Shown here: piece by piece, positions 34,235 to 44,019 of the stretch | Position numbering within the stretch: the first letter of the stretch is position 1 | How the letters are laid out: each line of letters begins with the position of its first letter | Assembly (NCBI GenBank): GCA_025738555.1 | Contig: JAOVFP010000017.1 | Coordinates: forward strand, 2,852,001-2,916,000 | Direction of reading: 5' to 3' | DNA: 64,000 bases | Origin: Cyathus striatus | Lineage: Eukaryota; Basidiomycota; Agaricomycetes; Agaricales; Nidulariaceae | The notes under the pieces: generated by a model | Database searches by the model: none | Told to the model about the DNA's origin: nothing | The model's input: only the letters and a program-made list of their open reading frames with translations | Made by a program: the position numbers and the translations under genes

Positions 34235-34841
34235 GGTGGTGATACCTTTGGGGGATAGTGGGAAGGGGGAGGGAGAGAGAAAAGAGGAAGAGGTGAAGCC
34301 TGTGGAGGTGGAGGAGGTGAAGGCTGAGGAAGTAAAGCCTGTGGAGGTGGAAGAGGTGAGAGCGGAAGAGGTGAAGGTAGAGGAAGTGAAGGCAGAGGAA
34401 GTGAAGGAGGAAGCAAAAGCAGAGGAGGTCAAGGTGGAAGAGGTGAAGCCTGAGGCCTCAGTCGACCCCGTATCCATTCCCGTCGCCAGTAACGACAACA
34501 CCACGGACAACATTAACGATACCCAAGACATTCCCCCACCATTACCCTCTAAGGACACTTCAGAGGCTACGACTACAACCACGACTATCCCTACAACGAC
34601 CACTGATACATCTACAACAACTATCGGCTCTCCTACCATCCCAAATCCACTCTCAGACCCGCTTGCAATTCCGATTCCAGAAACCCCCCTCTCAGAATCT
34701 GTTCCAGAGGAAGTGCCTGCACCGAAACTGCTCCTCGATATAAATTTCGACAAGCCGTTTTCGGGGGACGGGAGTGGGGATCTCGCGGCGTTTAATGAGC
34801 AGAATTTGTGGTCGCCTGTGCGTGCTGTTACTTCGTTGTAG
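33819..34841 (+). other. Second open frame overlapping the BTB2 tail, coding-like 3' part
   Basis: A 340-codon frame out of phase with the BTB2 tail for the first 415 bp. It is low-complexity throughout: Pro/Gln-rich, then repeated VEEVKAEEVKPVEVEEV-type units, a Thr-rich run (TTTTTIPTTTT), and a more ordinary end (LLLDINFDKPFSGDGSGDL, then LWSPVRAVTSL). The final 40 residues look like a genuine C-terminus. It may be an alternative 3' region of BTB2 reached by different splicing, or a separate gene. I could not find a convincing intron to link it. Confidence 0.4.
34286..34450. repeat. Short tandem repeat of GAGGTGAAG-type units
   Basis: Imperfect repetition of GAGGTGAAG/GAAGAGGTG units encoding V-E/K-E-E-V-K repeats in the 33819-34841 frame. 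Such arrays expand and contract by slippage and can explain frame instability here. Confidence 0.7.
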
Positions 34842-35188
34842 TATTTAGATTTGGGTAGAAGTAGAATGAAGTGAAGTTTTTACGCAAGGATGGAGTACGA
34901 TGTTTGAGCTTGAAATTTGAAGTTGAACTGATGGAAGGTGGCACGTGAACAACTTTCCCATCTCATAAATCCAAGGATTATTTTCATACCTCGTATGTTG
35001 TGCCACCATCTCGCCAGGATCAATTCCCGCTCGCATACGATTCTCCTCAATCATTTATGTATCTCTGAAAAAGGTACAGTATGATACTGGGGTTTTACGA
35101 GCATCTAAATGCTATGAAGTAAGGTAAGAATAATTTATGATAGGACCGGAAGGCGAAAGCGATAAGTAGTACTAGCTCCACTCAAAGT

Positions 35189-35575
35189 TCAGCTATTCAC
35201 CCGGACCGCTTTCCCATTATTCCATTCATACGAAGCCTTCGAATCATCCAACGACATCGAATTCATCTCCATCTCTAACTTCTCACGAACAAGCGAACTC
35301 AACGTTCTAACCTGTACTAATCACCAGGACGGTAAGTTCTCTCGAGACATCATGCAAGGAGAAACGCAGTACGAAAAGTGGAGTCCAAGCGTCTCGCATC
35401 GAAATGTGAAATACACCTATCCAAGCTGATTAACCGTAGCAACCTTGCTCGAACCATTGTGGTATTCATGTATTCTACTGAGGACGATTTGTTCAATGGA
35501 GTCATATAGCAGGGCGGCGAATAGGATCCTTGCTATATGATGTTGCCAGTTTTAAAACAGACGTCCATCGTTTCT
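35189..35575 (-). pseudogene. Relic of a BTB gene
   Basis: On the minus strand, ATGGACGTCTGTTTTAAAACTGG (35553-35575 region) matches GTGGACATCTGTCTTAAAACTTT of BTB3 and the equivalent of BTB4. It is followed in one frame by IARILFAALLYDSIEQIVLSR, resembling DPINQIILGRSFKIP of BTB3. After a stop and about 130 bp, an exon-like end VRTLSSLVREKLEMEMNSMS occurs, like the LVYEAFKDEVEELRAAS end of BTB3. Stops and frame breaks make it non-functional. Confidence 0.55.
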
Positions 35576-35876
35576 GGTAGGCTGTATTTAGTCAATCTTG
35601 TTGCAACGCGATTTGCATATGACTCAATACTGTGCGGCTCATCCAACGTCATACCTATTATTTGGTCTACTAGGAAATTCTTGTACTGCTACTGCGATGT
35701 CCGTTCGTATGCATGTCAGGACGTGTCGAGGTTGGATCATACTCGCGGCAAGTCTCCAGAGTCAAGCTCTTTTAGTCGCTATCAGTATCGTAATAATGAA
35801 CATACTGAACTCTAGGTTGACTAGTAATTGCAACTGGTAGAACTTTTGTTGACATGTCATTGATACTCGAATATTT

Positions 35877-36725
35877 TCAATAATAATTGTAGTACGCACC
35901 ACTGGGAGATGGAACGTCGCCGTATTCGATGGAAGCCGCTCGCAGCTCCTCTACTTCATCCTTGAATGCTTCATAAACAAGGTTCGAGATTTTTTGTGTG
36001 TAATCGTGCGCATTGCGCTTATTATAGGGCTGGCGCGTTTCGCGACACTTGTAGAGGATAAACGATGTACGATAGTCCAATTTTTCTGCATCTGAGAGTT
36101 CAAAACCTTCATCCCGTTTGACCAAACTGATACACCCTGCCACAAACCAATTGGGAATTTTGAAAGATCGGCCAAGAATAATTTGGTTGATAGGATCATG
36201 TGTGGTAACTTTTTCTAAACGCTCAATGGCCAGACGGCGAGGTGCCAGCATGTAGTACAAAGTAGAAAGTTTTAAGACAGATGTCCACTGTTCAAGTTCT
36301 TCGGGGGTATCATGTTCTTGCGTTTTATCTTGTGTTTTAAGAGATATATCACTGAGTGAAGTAATATTAGCCGATGTCGAACAAGGAACCTGAAAGATTA
36401 TTTCATCACATACATTGGGTACAGGACCTTTAGTAAGCGCTCAAAGTGCACCTTATCGATTCCATCCAACTTTAAGGGGTATTCTTCGCTGTCTCCTTCC
36501 TTCGGCCCATTCCCTTGAGGGAGAGAAAAGCAATCACGGAATACGCTAGAATTGAACTGAAAATGGTAACGTGGTACTTTGAATAATGTATCCTGAACCT
36601 ATCGTGCAGGCAGAATCGAATACTTATATGAATTAGTGTTTAATGGAAGCACCCACAGAAAAAACAATTGTATCCCAAAAGTATGTTTCGTGCTTAGTAA
36701 CAGTCTTACTTGTATTAAGCGCCAT
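35877..36725 (-). CDS. BTB/POZ domain protein 3
   Basis: Three exons traced from ATG 36725. Exon 1 encodes MALNTSKTVTKHETYFWDT ending IVFS, then a donor GTGGGT. Exon 2 starts VQDTLFKVPRYHF and includes FSLPQGNGPKEGDSEEYPL and FERLLKVLYP. A 62-bp intron with an internal false acceptor leads to exon 3 (SDISLKTQ ... EQWTSVLKLSTLYYMLAPRR ... ISNLVYEAFKDEVEELRAAS) and the stop at 35877. The exon plan is the same as in BTB4 and BTB5. The BTB core is followed by a helical BACK-like region. Probable interaction or ubiquitin-ligase adaptor protein; target unknown. Confidence 0.75.
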
Positions 36726-36861
36726 GTCTTCTGTTTTTGAGGGATCGGAGCCTGGAGGGGGACAGTGGAGACATGATATATAAGTGTTACTGTGTTAGTA
36801 AGTGTGCGTAAGTTTGCTGTTGGTTTGCGTCACGCGATTTATTGGGGGAGCTTGCTTCCCC

Positions 36862-37261
36862 TAACACCTCAGACAGGCCTAAATCGGGTTCGTGTAAATA
36901 TGGTACACCCCGATTTTTGTAACAATTAGAATATGCCATAAAATATGTAATGTGCCAGATGCATTAGAAAATTCTAAATTGGGTAATAAATCTGCTTATT
37001 GTTCCAATTATTTCGTGCCGAATTTACCTGTGCAACGTGAACCGAGCCTCCGAAAATTTTCCGATTGGCCTAGAATGGATGGGGTCACAGATCTTATTGT
37101 AAATATCTTGCATGGATCAGTCAGTTTTCCTATTCTTGCACATATTCAAGATTTGCTCACACATCGGTCAGATGACATATTTTAATAACTATTCTAATTG
37201 TTAAGTAAATCGGGTTGTACCATATTTACAGTGATCCGATCCACCCTTGTCTGAGGTGTAA
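36862..37261. mobile_element. 394-bp MITE with TAA target duplication
   Basis: The element is 36865..37258. The left end CACCTCAGACAGG matches the reverse complement of the right end (CTTGTCTGAGGTG), and imperfect inverted homology extends about 60 bp including GTAAATATGGTACA-CCCGAT on both arms. It is flanked by TAA at 36862-36864 and 37259-37261. The short size, lack of coding capacity, and a 3-bp TWA-type duplication indicate a non-autonomous DNA transposon, probably PIF/Harbinger-mobilised. It sits between BTB3 (its 5' side) and BTB4 (its 3' side). Terminal sequence differs from the 5061-5900 element, so it belongs to another family. Confidence 0.75.
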
Positions 37262-37498
37262 TTTGTTTGCGTTGGCGAGCCAAAATGCGCAGCGGCCGTG
37301 CATCCACGCTCGGATGTGTCCGCACACACTCGGACTTTTCCGTACACGCTCGGGTTTGTCCGCTTTACGTTGGTGGGCACTGGGCCAATACAGTGCATTA
37401 AAGGCTGTTTAAACAAATCCAAGCTGAAATAGTGGCAGTTTAATTAGTATGTATAATAAGAATATAACTCAAAGCTAGGATTCGTCAAGCTTGCCCTT

Positions 37499-37526
37499 TA
37501 ACGTGCGTCGCGAAGCGACGTACGTT
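37499..37526. repeat. Near-perfect 12-bp hairpin
   Basis: AACGTGCGTCGC and GCGACGTACGTT separated by GAA, one mismatch. Lies downstream of BTB4 in an otherwise empty stretch; possible terminator-side structure or transposon remnant. Confidence 0.45.
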
Positions 37527-37655
37527 ACATGTTTTTTAACTTACGTAACAGATGCCGAAAGCAGGAGTAAGCATTAGCAAGGCGTACGCGTAAGTACTAA
37601 TAAGTTGAGTCAACTAAGCATTCGCCACCACCTTCCTCCAGACTCCTGACGCTTA

Positions 37656-38654
37656 CTAACCTGCGTCTATTCTAGAAATTTTTCTTCTTCCGGTTCGCTT
37701 GGCTTGAAGATGCGAAACTTAGTGACCGTGCGGTCAAAGGGTGAAAACTCGCAACATACCTGCCAGTGGGCTCTGTGACATCCGAGCCAAGTTCGACCGT
37801 TTCATTTTCGACGCGTGTCGAAGTCATATTATATTCACGAGAAGCTATTTTTAGCTCCACTATTTCGTCGTCGAAAGTTGTGCGAACAAGCGTTAAGCAT
37901 CGATCATGGGAACTGCTACCGCTACCGGCGCTGAGCTTGCTCATTCCGCTGGAATAACCAGTAGACTTATGAGTTTCACGACACCGATAAATATGATAGG
38001 TCGTGCGATAGTCCAATCGCTCAGCATCTGATGGGGAGATGCCCTCGTCTCGTTCGACCAACTTGCTGCCGCCAATCTCAAACCACTCGGGAATTTTGTA
38101 AAGTCTACTAAGGGCAATTTGGTTGACGGGGTCGCTCTTGACCACATCTTTTAGGCGTTCAATGGCTAGACAGCGAAGTGCGAGCATGCGGTACAACGTG
38201 GACAGTTTTAAAACTGATGTCCACCGTGGCTGATAGGTAACGTCGACGTCTAAGACCTCATTCTTTCCTGTGTTCAGAGATATGTTACTGTGCAATATAT
38301 TTAGCATACGTCTATGACAAAAAGGCAGCTTGTCACGTACAGTGGGTAAAGAACTTCTAGCAGATGCTCAAAATCGACTTTGTCGATTCCTTCCAACCTG
38401 ATGGGATTTTCTTCGTTGTCTCCTTCCTTTGGCCCGTCTCCTTGAGGTAGAGAAAAGCAGTCGCTAAATGCTTCGGAACTGCTTTCAAAATGGTGACGAG
38501 GTACTTTGAACAATGTATTTTGAACCTAGTCAACGGTCGCACTAAATATGTGTAATCTGACACAACACCATAACTAAATGCCACTCACAGAAAAAATGAT
38601 TGTGTCCAAGAAATACTTTTCATGCTTAACAGCTGTCGTAGACGTATCGGCCAT
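37656..38654 (-). CDS. BTB/POZ domain protein 4
   Basis: ATG 38654 starts exon 1 (MADTSTTAVKHEKYFLDT ending IIFS, donor GTGAGT). Exon 2 begins VQNTLFKVPRHHFESSSEAF and carries FSLPQGDGPKEGDNEENPI and FEHLLEVLYP. The next intron (GTACGTGAC ... TTGCACAG) leads to the exon with RWTSVLKLSTLYRMLALRC and LVRTTFDDEIVELKIASREY. A last intron (donor AG|GTATGT after EPTG, acceptor TTTCTAG) gives a short end IDAG and the stop near 37656; reading through would end at 37672 instead. About 75% of exon 2 matches BTB3, so these are tandem duplicates. Role as for BTB3. Confidence 0.7.
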
Positions 38655-39040
38655 GATTGGTGAGAGATACGGTGGGGTTCAGGGAATCGTAGCAAGATTT
38701 TTATAACCTCATCCTCATGGCCAAAGGTAGGTAAGTCAATTAAACTTTGTACAGTTATATATAACCACCTGGGCCGGGGGCTACGATTATTGTTTTTAAT
38801 ATACTTAAGTATGCGCAGAAGCACATAAAAACTTTAATACATCGCGATATAGCGTAGGATACCAGCGGCTGGCCCTGCCTATCTTGATTGGAGAAGCGCT
38901 TAAGCAGAAAGCGTAAACGTCAAGTCAGCGTCAAGTAAACGTTATCAGTGAGATCTAGCGAGAGATAACTTTATTATCGATGAAGCATTCAAATTGGAAT
39001 TAATACAATCCATTTCCACCTTCTGTTACACAAAATAAAC
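38655..39040. other. Short intergenic region
   Basis: Promoter of BTB4 and 3' end of BTB5. No feature visible. Confidence 0.4.
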
Positions 39041-39846
39041 TCATGAGATAGCAGACGCAAAAGCTGCACTAGCGGCTTCGATTTCCTTCAGCTCTGCTTG
39101 GAATTTACGCTTAATATTGTCAGTAAAATTCTGGTTTTCCCGCGCCGTGCGATGCCCATAACTATAGTACTCTGGCGTCGGAGCTATTTCTTCTCTGATG
39201 TGAAAGAGACCAACGGTAGTCTCTGTTCCCAGCCTCGTGGCTTCTTCGACACTGATGGACTCACGGCGGCGAATGAGCTCATTGTATCCTCCTATCAACC
39301 ACGAGGGGATCTTGTGCACCTTTGCCAACAATATCTTCTCTACAGGATCGAATTTCGCTGTAGATAGCTCTTCGATGGCGCGTTTCCGTATGTCCGTGAA
39401 ATTCCACATCGTCGATAACTTCAACACGGAGATCCATTCAGCAGGGTGAGATTGTCTGAGTTATTAGGATACCTGTGTGGTGAGTAATCCGGGTTAAAAA
39501 TTGGGTAAGATCTGAGCAAATTGCGTGTGCATACTTCGGATAGATAACACGCATCAAATTTCTGAAATCGTCTCTATTTATCCCTTCAAGCTTGAAAGGA
39601 ACGTCATCGCTGCTCCCCTCTACAGCGCCTGTGCAAGGAAGAGAGAAAGTTGCTCTGAATATGTCAGAGTTTTGAGCTAGATAGTATCGCGGCACTTTGA
39701 ATAAGCAGTTGTCGACCTGTCATAGATTCAAAATTGATCAATAGGCGTATCAGTCATTGTCAAAACAATTGAGGGCACGAGATAGAGCACTGTACAAGGA
39801 AGACCACAGTATCCAAATAGTATTCGGTGTCATGGATAGGCCCCAT
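39041..39846 (-). CDS. BTB/POZ domain protein 5
   Basis: ATG 39846 begins MGPIHDTEYYLDTVVFL, followed by a donor GTACAG. Exon 2 starts VDNCLFKVPRYYLAQNSDIF with FSLPCTGAVEGSSDDVPF and FRNLMRVIYPK. The second intron has the branch-like CTAATAAC just before its acceptor CTCAG and joins YPK to QSHPAEWISVLKLSTMWNF. The end is EIEAASAAFASAIS at 39041. Same three-exon plan as BTB3 and BTB4 but more diverged (KIPSWLIGGYNELIRRRESI). Probable interaction or adaptor protein; partner unknown. Confidence 0.75.
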
Positions 39847-40394
39847 AAACATTGATATAAGGAGACAGAAAGATTAGCACTGTACTACCGAGTGAGAGAT
39901 GTTGCCAACAAGCTAAGTATCTACTCCAAGAGTGGAGGCATTCCAATTGCATAATCTTTCCCACAACCCCTACTTCCGAATTCAACGTTAACCTTGATTC
40001 AACCATTCGACTAAGTACGTAAAGCTTTGCCTCTGCCCTCAACTACGTGCAACGGCTGAAACAAGTTATCTTCACTTTAGCTTGGCTCATGAACCACCAT
40101 TGCGTGTATTTAACATGTAAGTACGTGTATTCCGTGTTGATTCTGCGTATAAATTGCTGACAATCATAATTCATTTAGGACTCTCAGCAAACTCCAAGAA
40201 ACCCCTCAGGCTGCCACAGTTTCGATTTGGTTTCGATTGAATTAGTATCCTAGTTATCGTAGTAGTTGTTCCTTTGGTCAATAGCTTTCAGTAACAAAAG
40301 CTACCTGCAAAAATGATCCACAAGTATTATAATTTAGCTCGCTCAGCGCCGTCGCTGGGCCCGGGGTCACCACGCAAACAGCCACTGATTAATA
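39847..40394. other. Intergenic region
   Basis: Promoter of BTB5 on the left; TATAAATTG near 40150 could serve the small plus-strand candidate at 40395. Nothing else is supported. Confidence 0.4.
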
Positions 40395-40753
40395 ATGTTT
40401 TTCATATTCAAATCATCCTTCAAACTGAAAGTAAGTAAGTCTAGAAAATTGTTAGACCGTAGATCACACTTACGGATCATGCATTTTCTCCATCAGAGAT
40501 TAACCTCGGCAAGGTACCACCTGGTACCACAGAACGCCAATCGAGACGTACAAGAGATAGAGGCTTGGCTAGCTTAGAACCCACAGCCTCCTTGAAGGAA
40601 AAGATTGGCGAGGCACAACTTACTTGTACTTCAAGTGGCGGTCCCAGCTTTTTCGACAAAACCATTGACAAATGTATCCCACTGTGGTCTATACGAGTCA
40701 AATACGACTCCTCGTATTTCACAGGTTTGCTATTACTGCCATCGATGCGTTGA
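40395..40753 (+). CDS. Possible small two-exon gene of unknown function
   Basis: ATG 40395 starts MFFIFKSSFKLK, followed by a strong donor GTAAGTAAGT; an acceptor near 40497 (CATCAGAG) restores an open frame (INLGKVPPGTTERQSRRTRD ... SSYFTGLLLLPSMR) to a stop at 40753, giving about 95 residues. No motif is recognised. The support is a matched splice pair and an open frame only; it could be a gene remnant. Confidence 0.3.
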
Positions 40754-41048
40754 TAAATGCTGAGTGGAACTTATATTTAACTCTTAGAAATCGATGTAGT
40801 GGTCGTTTAGTAGACTGATCATCATCAAATATTTAATCACTGGCAAATGATTGCAGTGGTGGTATAGGGTGCACTGTACAGTAGCGACGTTTAACTGCGA
40901 GGGTGTAGCCTGGTGTAGCATACGAAATTATTCAGGCTAGCCCCATCCAAGTCTATCATGAAACACCCATCTGAAGATCCCCTCGTCTCTAGTGATGATG
41001 CCCTTGTGATTGAGCCCCCCCAGAACACTGTGGGTTATGCTTCGATGG

Positions 41049-41056
41049 TATAAAAA
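41049..41056 (+). promoter_or_regulatory. TATA box of the tandem-module secreted gene
   Basis: TATAAAAA about 150 bp upstream of the ATG at 41204, with CT-rich leader sequence between (TCTTCAAGACTCTTAACTTC). Good match to a regulated fungal promoter. Confidence 0.6.
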
Positions 41057-41203
41057 GGCATATACTTGCACACTAATTCTTCAGCTGGTCTCACCCCTAC
41101 ACCTCTTACAACCATCGTTTAATAGGGCTTGCCCATTACCCAAACCTATCTTACGACTTCTCTTCAAGACTCTTAACTTCTTCCTAATCTTTCAACAAAC
41201 GAA

Positions 41204-42843
41204 ATGGTTCACATTAAATCTGCTATCATTGTCGCCGCCTTTGCCGCCGCCCCCGCACTTGCTGCCCCCATCTCCACCGATGAAACCGAGTTGTACAGGT
41301 ATGAATACTGCGCTACAGTTTTTTCTGCAGATGTACTGATAATGGGTTATTGTTAGTCGTGACCTCAGTGAGGAACTATTTGTGCGCAGTGGAAGGGTTC
41401 CTTCACGAGCGGGTACATGGATCATCGAGAAAGCACTAGGAACGGCAGAGACCTTAGGGGAGAACAAGATTAAAGACACTGTGAAAGGAATTGTCTCCCC
41501 ACCGGTCCAGATTCCTCCTGGTCTCGCGGAAGCAGGCCGAAAAGCGTATGAAACATATAATCATTGATGAATAATTATTCTAACTCTGCTCACAGTACTG
41601 GAGGTTTCAGCAATGCTGCCGTCGAGTAAGCTAGTTGCTTTCGTACCAGAAATATTATTAACCGCTATATTAGTGCCATCATAAAGCCTGGAGGAAAGAA
41701 GAGGCGTGACCTCGAGGAACTATATGCGCGCAGTGGAAGGGTTCCTTCGCGAGCGGGTACATGGGTCATAGAGAAAGCACTGGGAACAGCTGAGACCTTA
41801 GGGGAGAACAAGATTAAAGATACTTTGAAAGGCATTGTCTCCCCACCAGTACAAATTCCTCCTGGTCTCGCGGAAGCAGGCCGAAAAGCGTATGAAACCC
41901 CTAATCCTTTGATAAATAATTATTCTAACTCTATGCTCACAGTACCGGAGGTTTCAGCAATGCTGCCGTCGAGTAAGCGAGTTGCTTTCGTACCAGAAAT
42001 ATTATTAACCGTCATATTAGTGCCATCATCAAGCCTGGAGGAAAGAAGAGGCGTGACCTCGAGGAACTATATGCGCGCAGTGGAAGGGTTCCTTCGCGAG
42101 CGGGTACATGGGTCATAGAGAAAGCACTGGGAACAGCTGAGACCTTAGGGGAGAACAAGATTAAAGACACTTTGAAAGGCATTGTCTCCCCACCAGTCCA
42201 GATTCCTCCTGGTCTCGCGGAAGCAGGCCGAAAAGCGTACGAAACCTATAATTATTTGATGAATAATTGTTCTAACTCTATGCTCACAGTACCGGAGGTT
42301 TTAGCAATGCTGCCGTCGAGTAAGCGAATTGTTTTCGTGCGAGAAATATTATTAATCGTTATATTAGTGCCATCATCAAGCCAGGAGGAAAGAAGAGGCG
42401 TGACCTTGAGGAATTATATGGGCGAACTGGAAGGGGTATTTCACGAGCAGGCACATGGGCAATTGGTAAGGCAGCGAACGCAGCTGAGACCATAGCGGAG
42501 AACAAGATTACCAACGCTGTGAAGGAAATTGTATCCCCGCCGGTGCAAATTCCCCCTGGTCTCGCGGAAGCAGGCCGTAAAGCGTATGAAACCTTATAAT
42601 CATTTCATAAGGAATTGTTCTAACTTTATGCTATTCACAGTACTGGAGGTTTTAGCAATGCTGCTGTCGAGTAAGCAATTGAATTGCTTTCGTACCAGAA
42701 ATATTACTAACCAATATATTAGTGCCATCACCAAGCCTGAGGGAAAGAAAAGGCGCGACCTTGAAGATTTTGATGATTTGATGGAGCGTTATTTTGACGA
42801 TTTGGAGGAGAGAGAGTTCTACGAACTCAATGAGCTGGATTAG
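41204..42843 (+). CDS. Secreted tandem-module protein with KKRR sites, candidate Kex2-processed (KEP) precursor
   Basis: Ten exons: 41204..41298, 41357..41545, 41596..41625, 41674..41889, 41943..41972, 42021..42236, 42290..42319, 42368..42583, 42641..42670 and 42723..42843; 390 residues, all introns phase 2 and 48-58 bp. A signal peptide (VHIKSAIIVAAFAAAPALA, cleavage near AAP) precedes four copies of an 82-residue module. Each module has RDLEELYARSGRVPSRAG, TW-IEKALGTAETLGENKIK, GIVSPPVQIPPGLAEAG, the micro-exon segment TGGFSNAAVD and AIIKPGGKKRR. The acidic C-terminus (LEDFDDLMERYFDDLEERE) is unique. Four KKRR tetrabasic sites divide the protein into similar pieces, as in Kex2-processed repeat precursors. 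No cysteine is present in the modules. The module family is not one I recognise. Reading through introns gives only fragments, so naive ORF calls miss it. Confidence 0.85.
41357..42770. repeat. Tandem 347-bp genomic repeat encoding the protein modules
   Basis: Exon starts at 41674, 42021 and 42368 are exactly 347 bp apart. Each unit contains a 216-bp exon, a 50-57-bp intron, a 30-bp micro-exon and a 48-52-bp intron. A partial unit precedes (41357) and a partial one follows (42723). Units 2 and 3 are nearly identical, while unit 4 is more diverged, suggesting recent duplication or conversion in the centre. Confidence 0.9.
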
Positions 42844-43435
42844 ATGGTCGTGTTAATATAATTATCAGCATATACATTTATCTCATTATATAAAGGGAAA
42901 TAATAACTTCATACACAAAAGTTGCAGTGTGCACTGTTCTAGGCGTACTTCGAAGATGGGAACTGTTCAGATTTGAGCATCGCTGACTTCACATAAAAAT
43001 GATAACGAAAAGGACTTCCGCCTGAACAATCGGTGATAGTATTAACCAATATATGTTTGATCTTCGATACATCAGTGTTTTGCCGATGAAGCGTCAATTC
43101 ATTGTCTCACTTATTCGCATTATCGCTCACATGACTCTCATACAACTGCTATATTTGGCTATCTCTATTGACCATTCTTTGACTTCAATGGATTGTTATA
43201 AGCCGATCCGACTCCAGACAAATCCCCCAGGCCCTTCACCTGAGACCTCTAACTCATCTGCGATACCTTCTCTCCGTTCTCTAGTACTCTTCATTCTCTA
43301 CGATGTCTATTATCTCCTACCAACATTCTGTTACTACTAACTTCGACAGATCTTACAATGATGTATGACTCCTACCTTCCTCCACGATCCACAATGCGCT
43401 AACTGACATTGACCACCTTCAGTTTGAGCCACACC
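42844..43435. other. Intergenic region
   Basis: 3' flank of the tandem-module gene and the leader of the next gene; a possible leader intron with donor GTATGAC near 43364 and acceptor CTTCAG near 43423. No other feature. Confidence 0.4.
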
Positions 43436-44019
43436 ATGCAACCCAGCGAACTCCATGCCCTTCCCTACCCCGCGTCCGCCTTCGGCGATGACCGCTTCGA
43501 GGAAGAAGCATACACATTTTCTGCATATGGGCTCTCCAACGACGACATATTCCTTCCAGGAAGAATGTCGTATCTCGCGCTTCGTCGTCCGAGGAAGGCC
43601 ATGCACGGAAAGAAGCCTGCGAAGGTTCGTGTTTTCCGTTCACCACTTTTTGTATTTGCGTATTCAACGATGTTTAGGATTGGCCAGACGCAAATGATAA
43701 AGTTGCAATCACAGCTCTCAGTCAGCGCATTTCCGCTTCTCCAACACCCGCTTCATTACCCAAACCTGTCATCCCTCGAGTCTCAAAGGCCTCAACGGTT
43801 TCGTCGCCTGCTAAAAGACTCATTTTCAGCGACTCAACCAATTCCATTTTCTCATCCAACTCGAACATTCCACGAGCATCCATGGTCTCCGTATCCAACA
43901 AGGAAAACATTGCTCCTATTCCTAGTCGACTCCGCACAAGCCCTGCGATAAATTTGTCGTCGAAGAGGAAGCCTTCTGGCTATAGAACATGCATTTCGCG
44001 CGGTGTTAACGTTGCTTAG
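43436..44019 (+). CDS. Disordered protein with a KEN box
   Basis: Two exons, 43436..43624 and 43678..44019, with a 53-bp intron (donor GAAG|GTTCGT, acceptor TTTAG|GA), 176 residues. The frame reads MQPSELHALPYPASAFGDD and YGLSNDDIFLPGRMSYL, then Ser/Pro-rich sequence with SPAKRLIFSDSTNS and SNKENIAPIPSRLR. The KEN motif followed by a basic region, with the RxxL-like PSRLRTS nearby, resembles degrons recognised by the APC/C in cell-cycle proteins. No folded domain is recognised. A role as a cell-cycle-regulated protein is an inference from this motif only. An upstream ATG (43360) would read MMYDSYLPPRSTMR and stop, so it is treated as leader. Confidence 0.55.

Noticed and set aside
33778..34416. 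Minus-strand frame of 212 codons rich in Pro/Leu/Ser
   Set aside because: Antisense of low-complexity BTB2 tail DNA; composition explains the openness. The same holds for 33998-34753.
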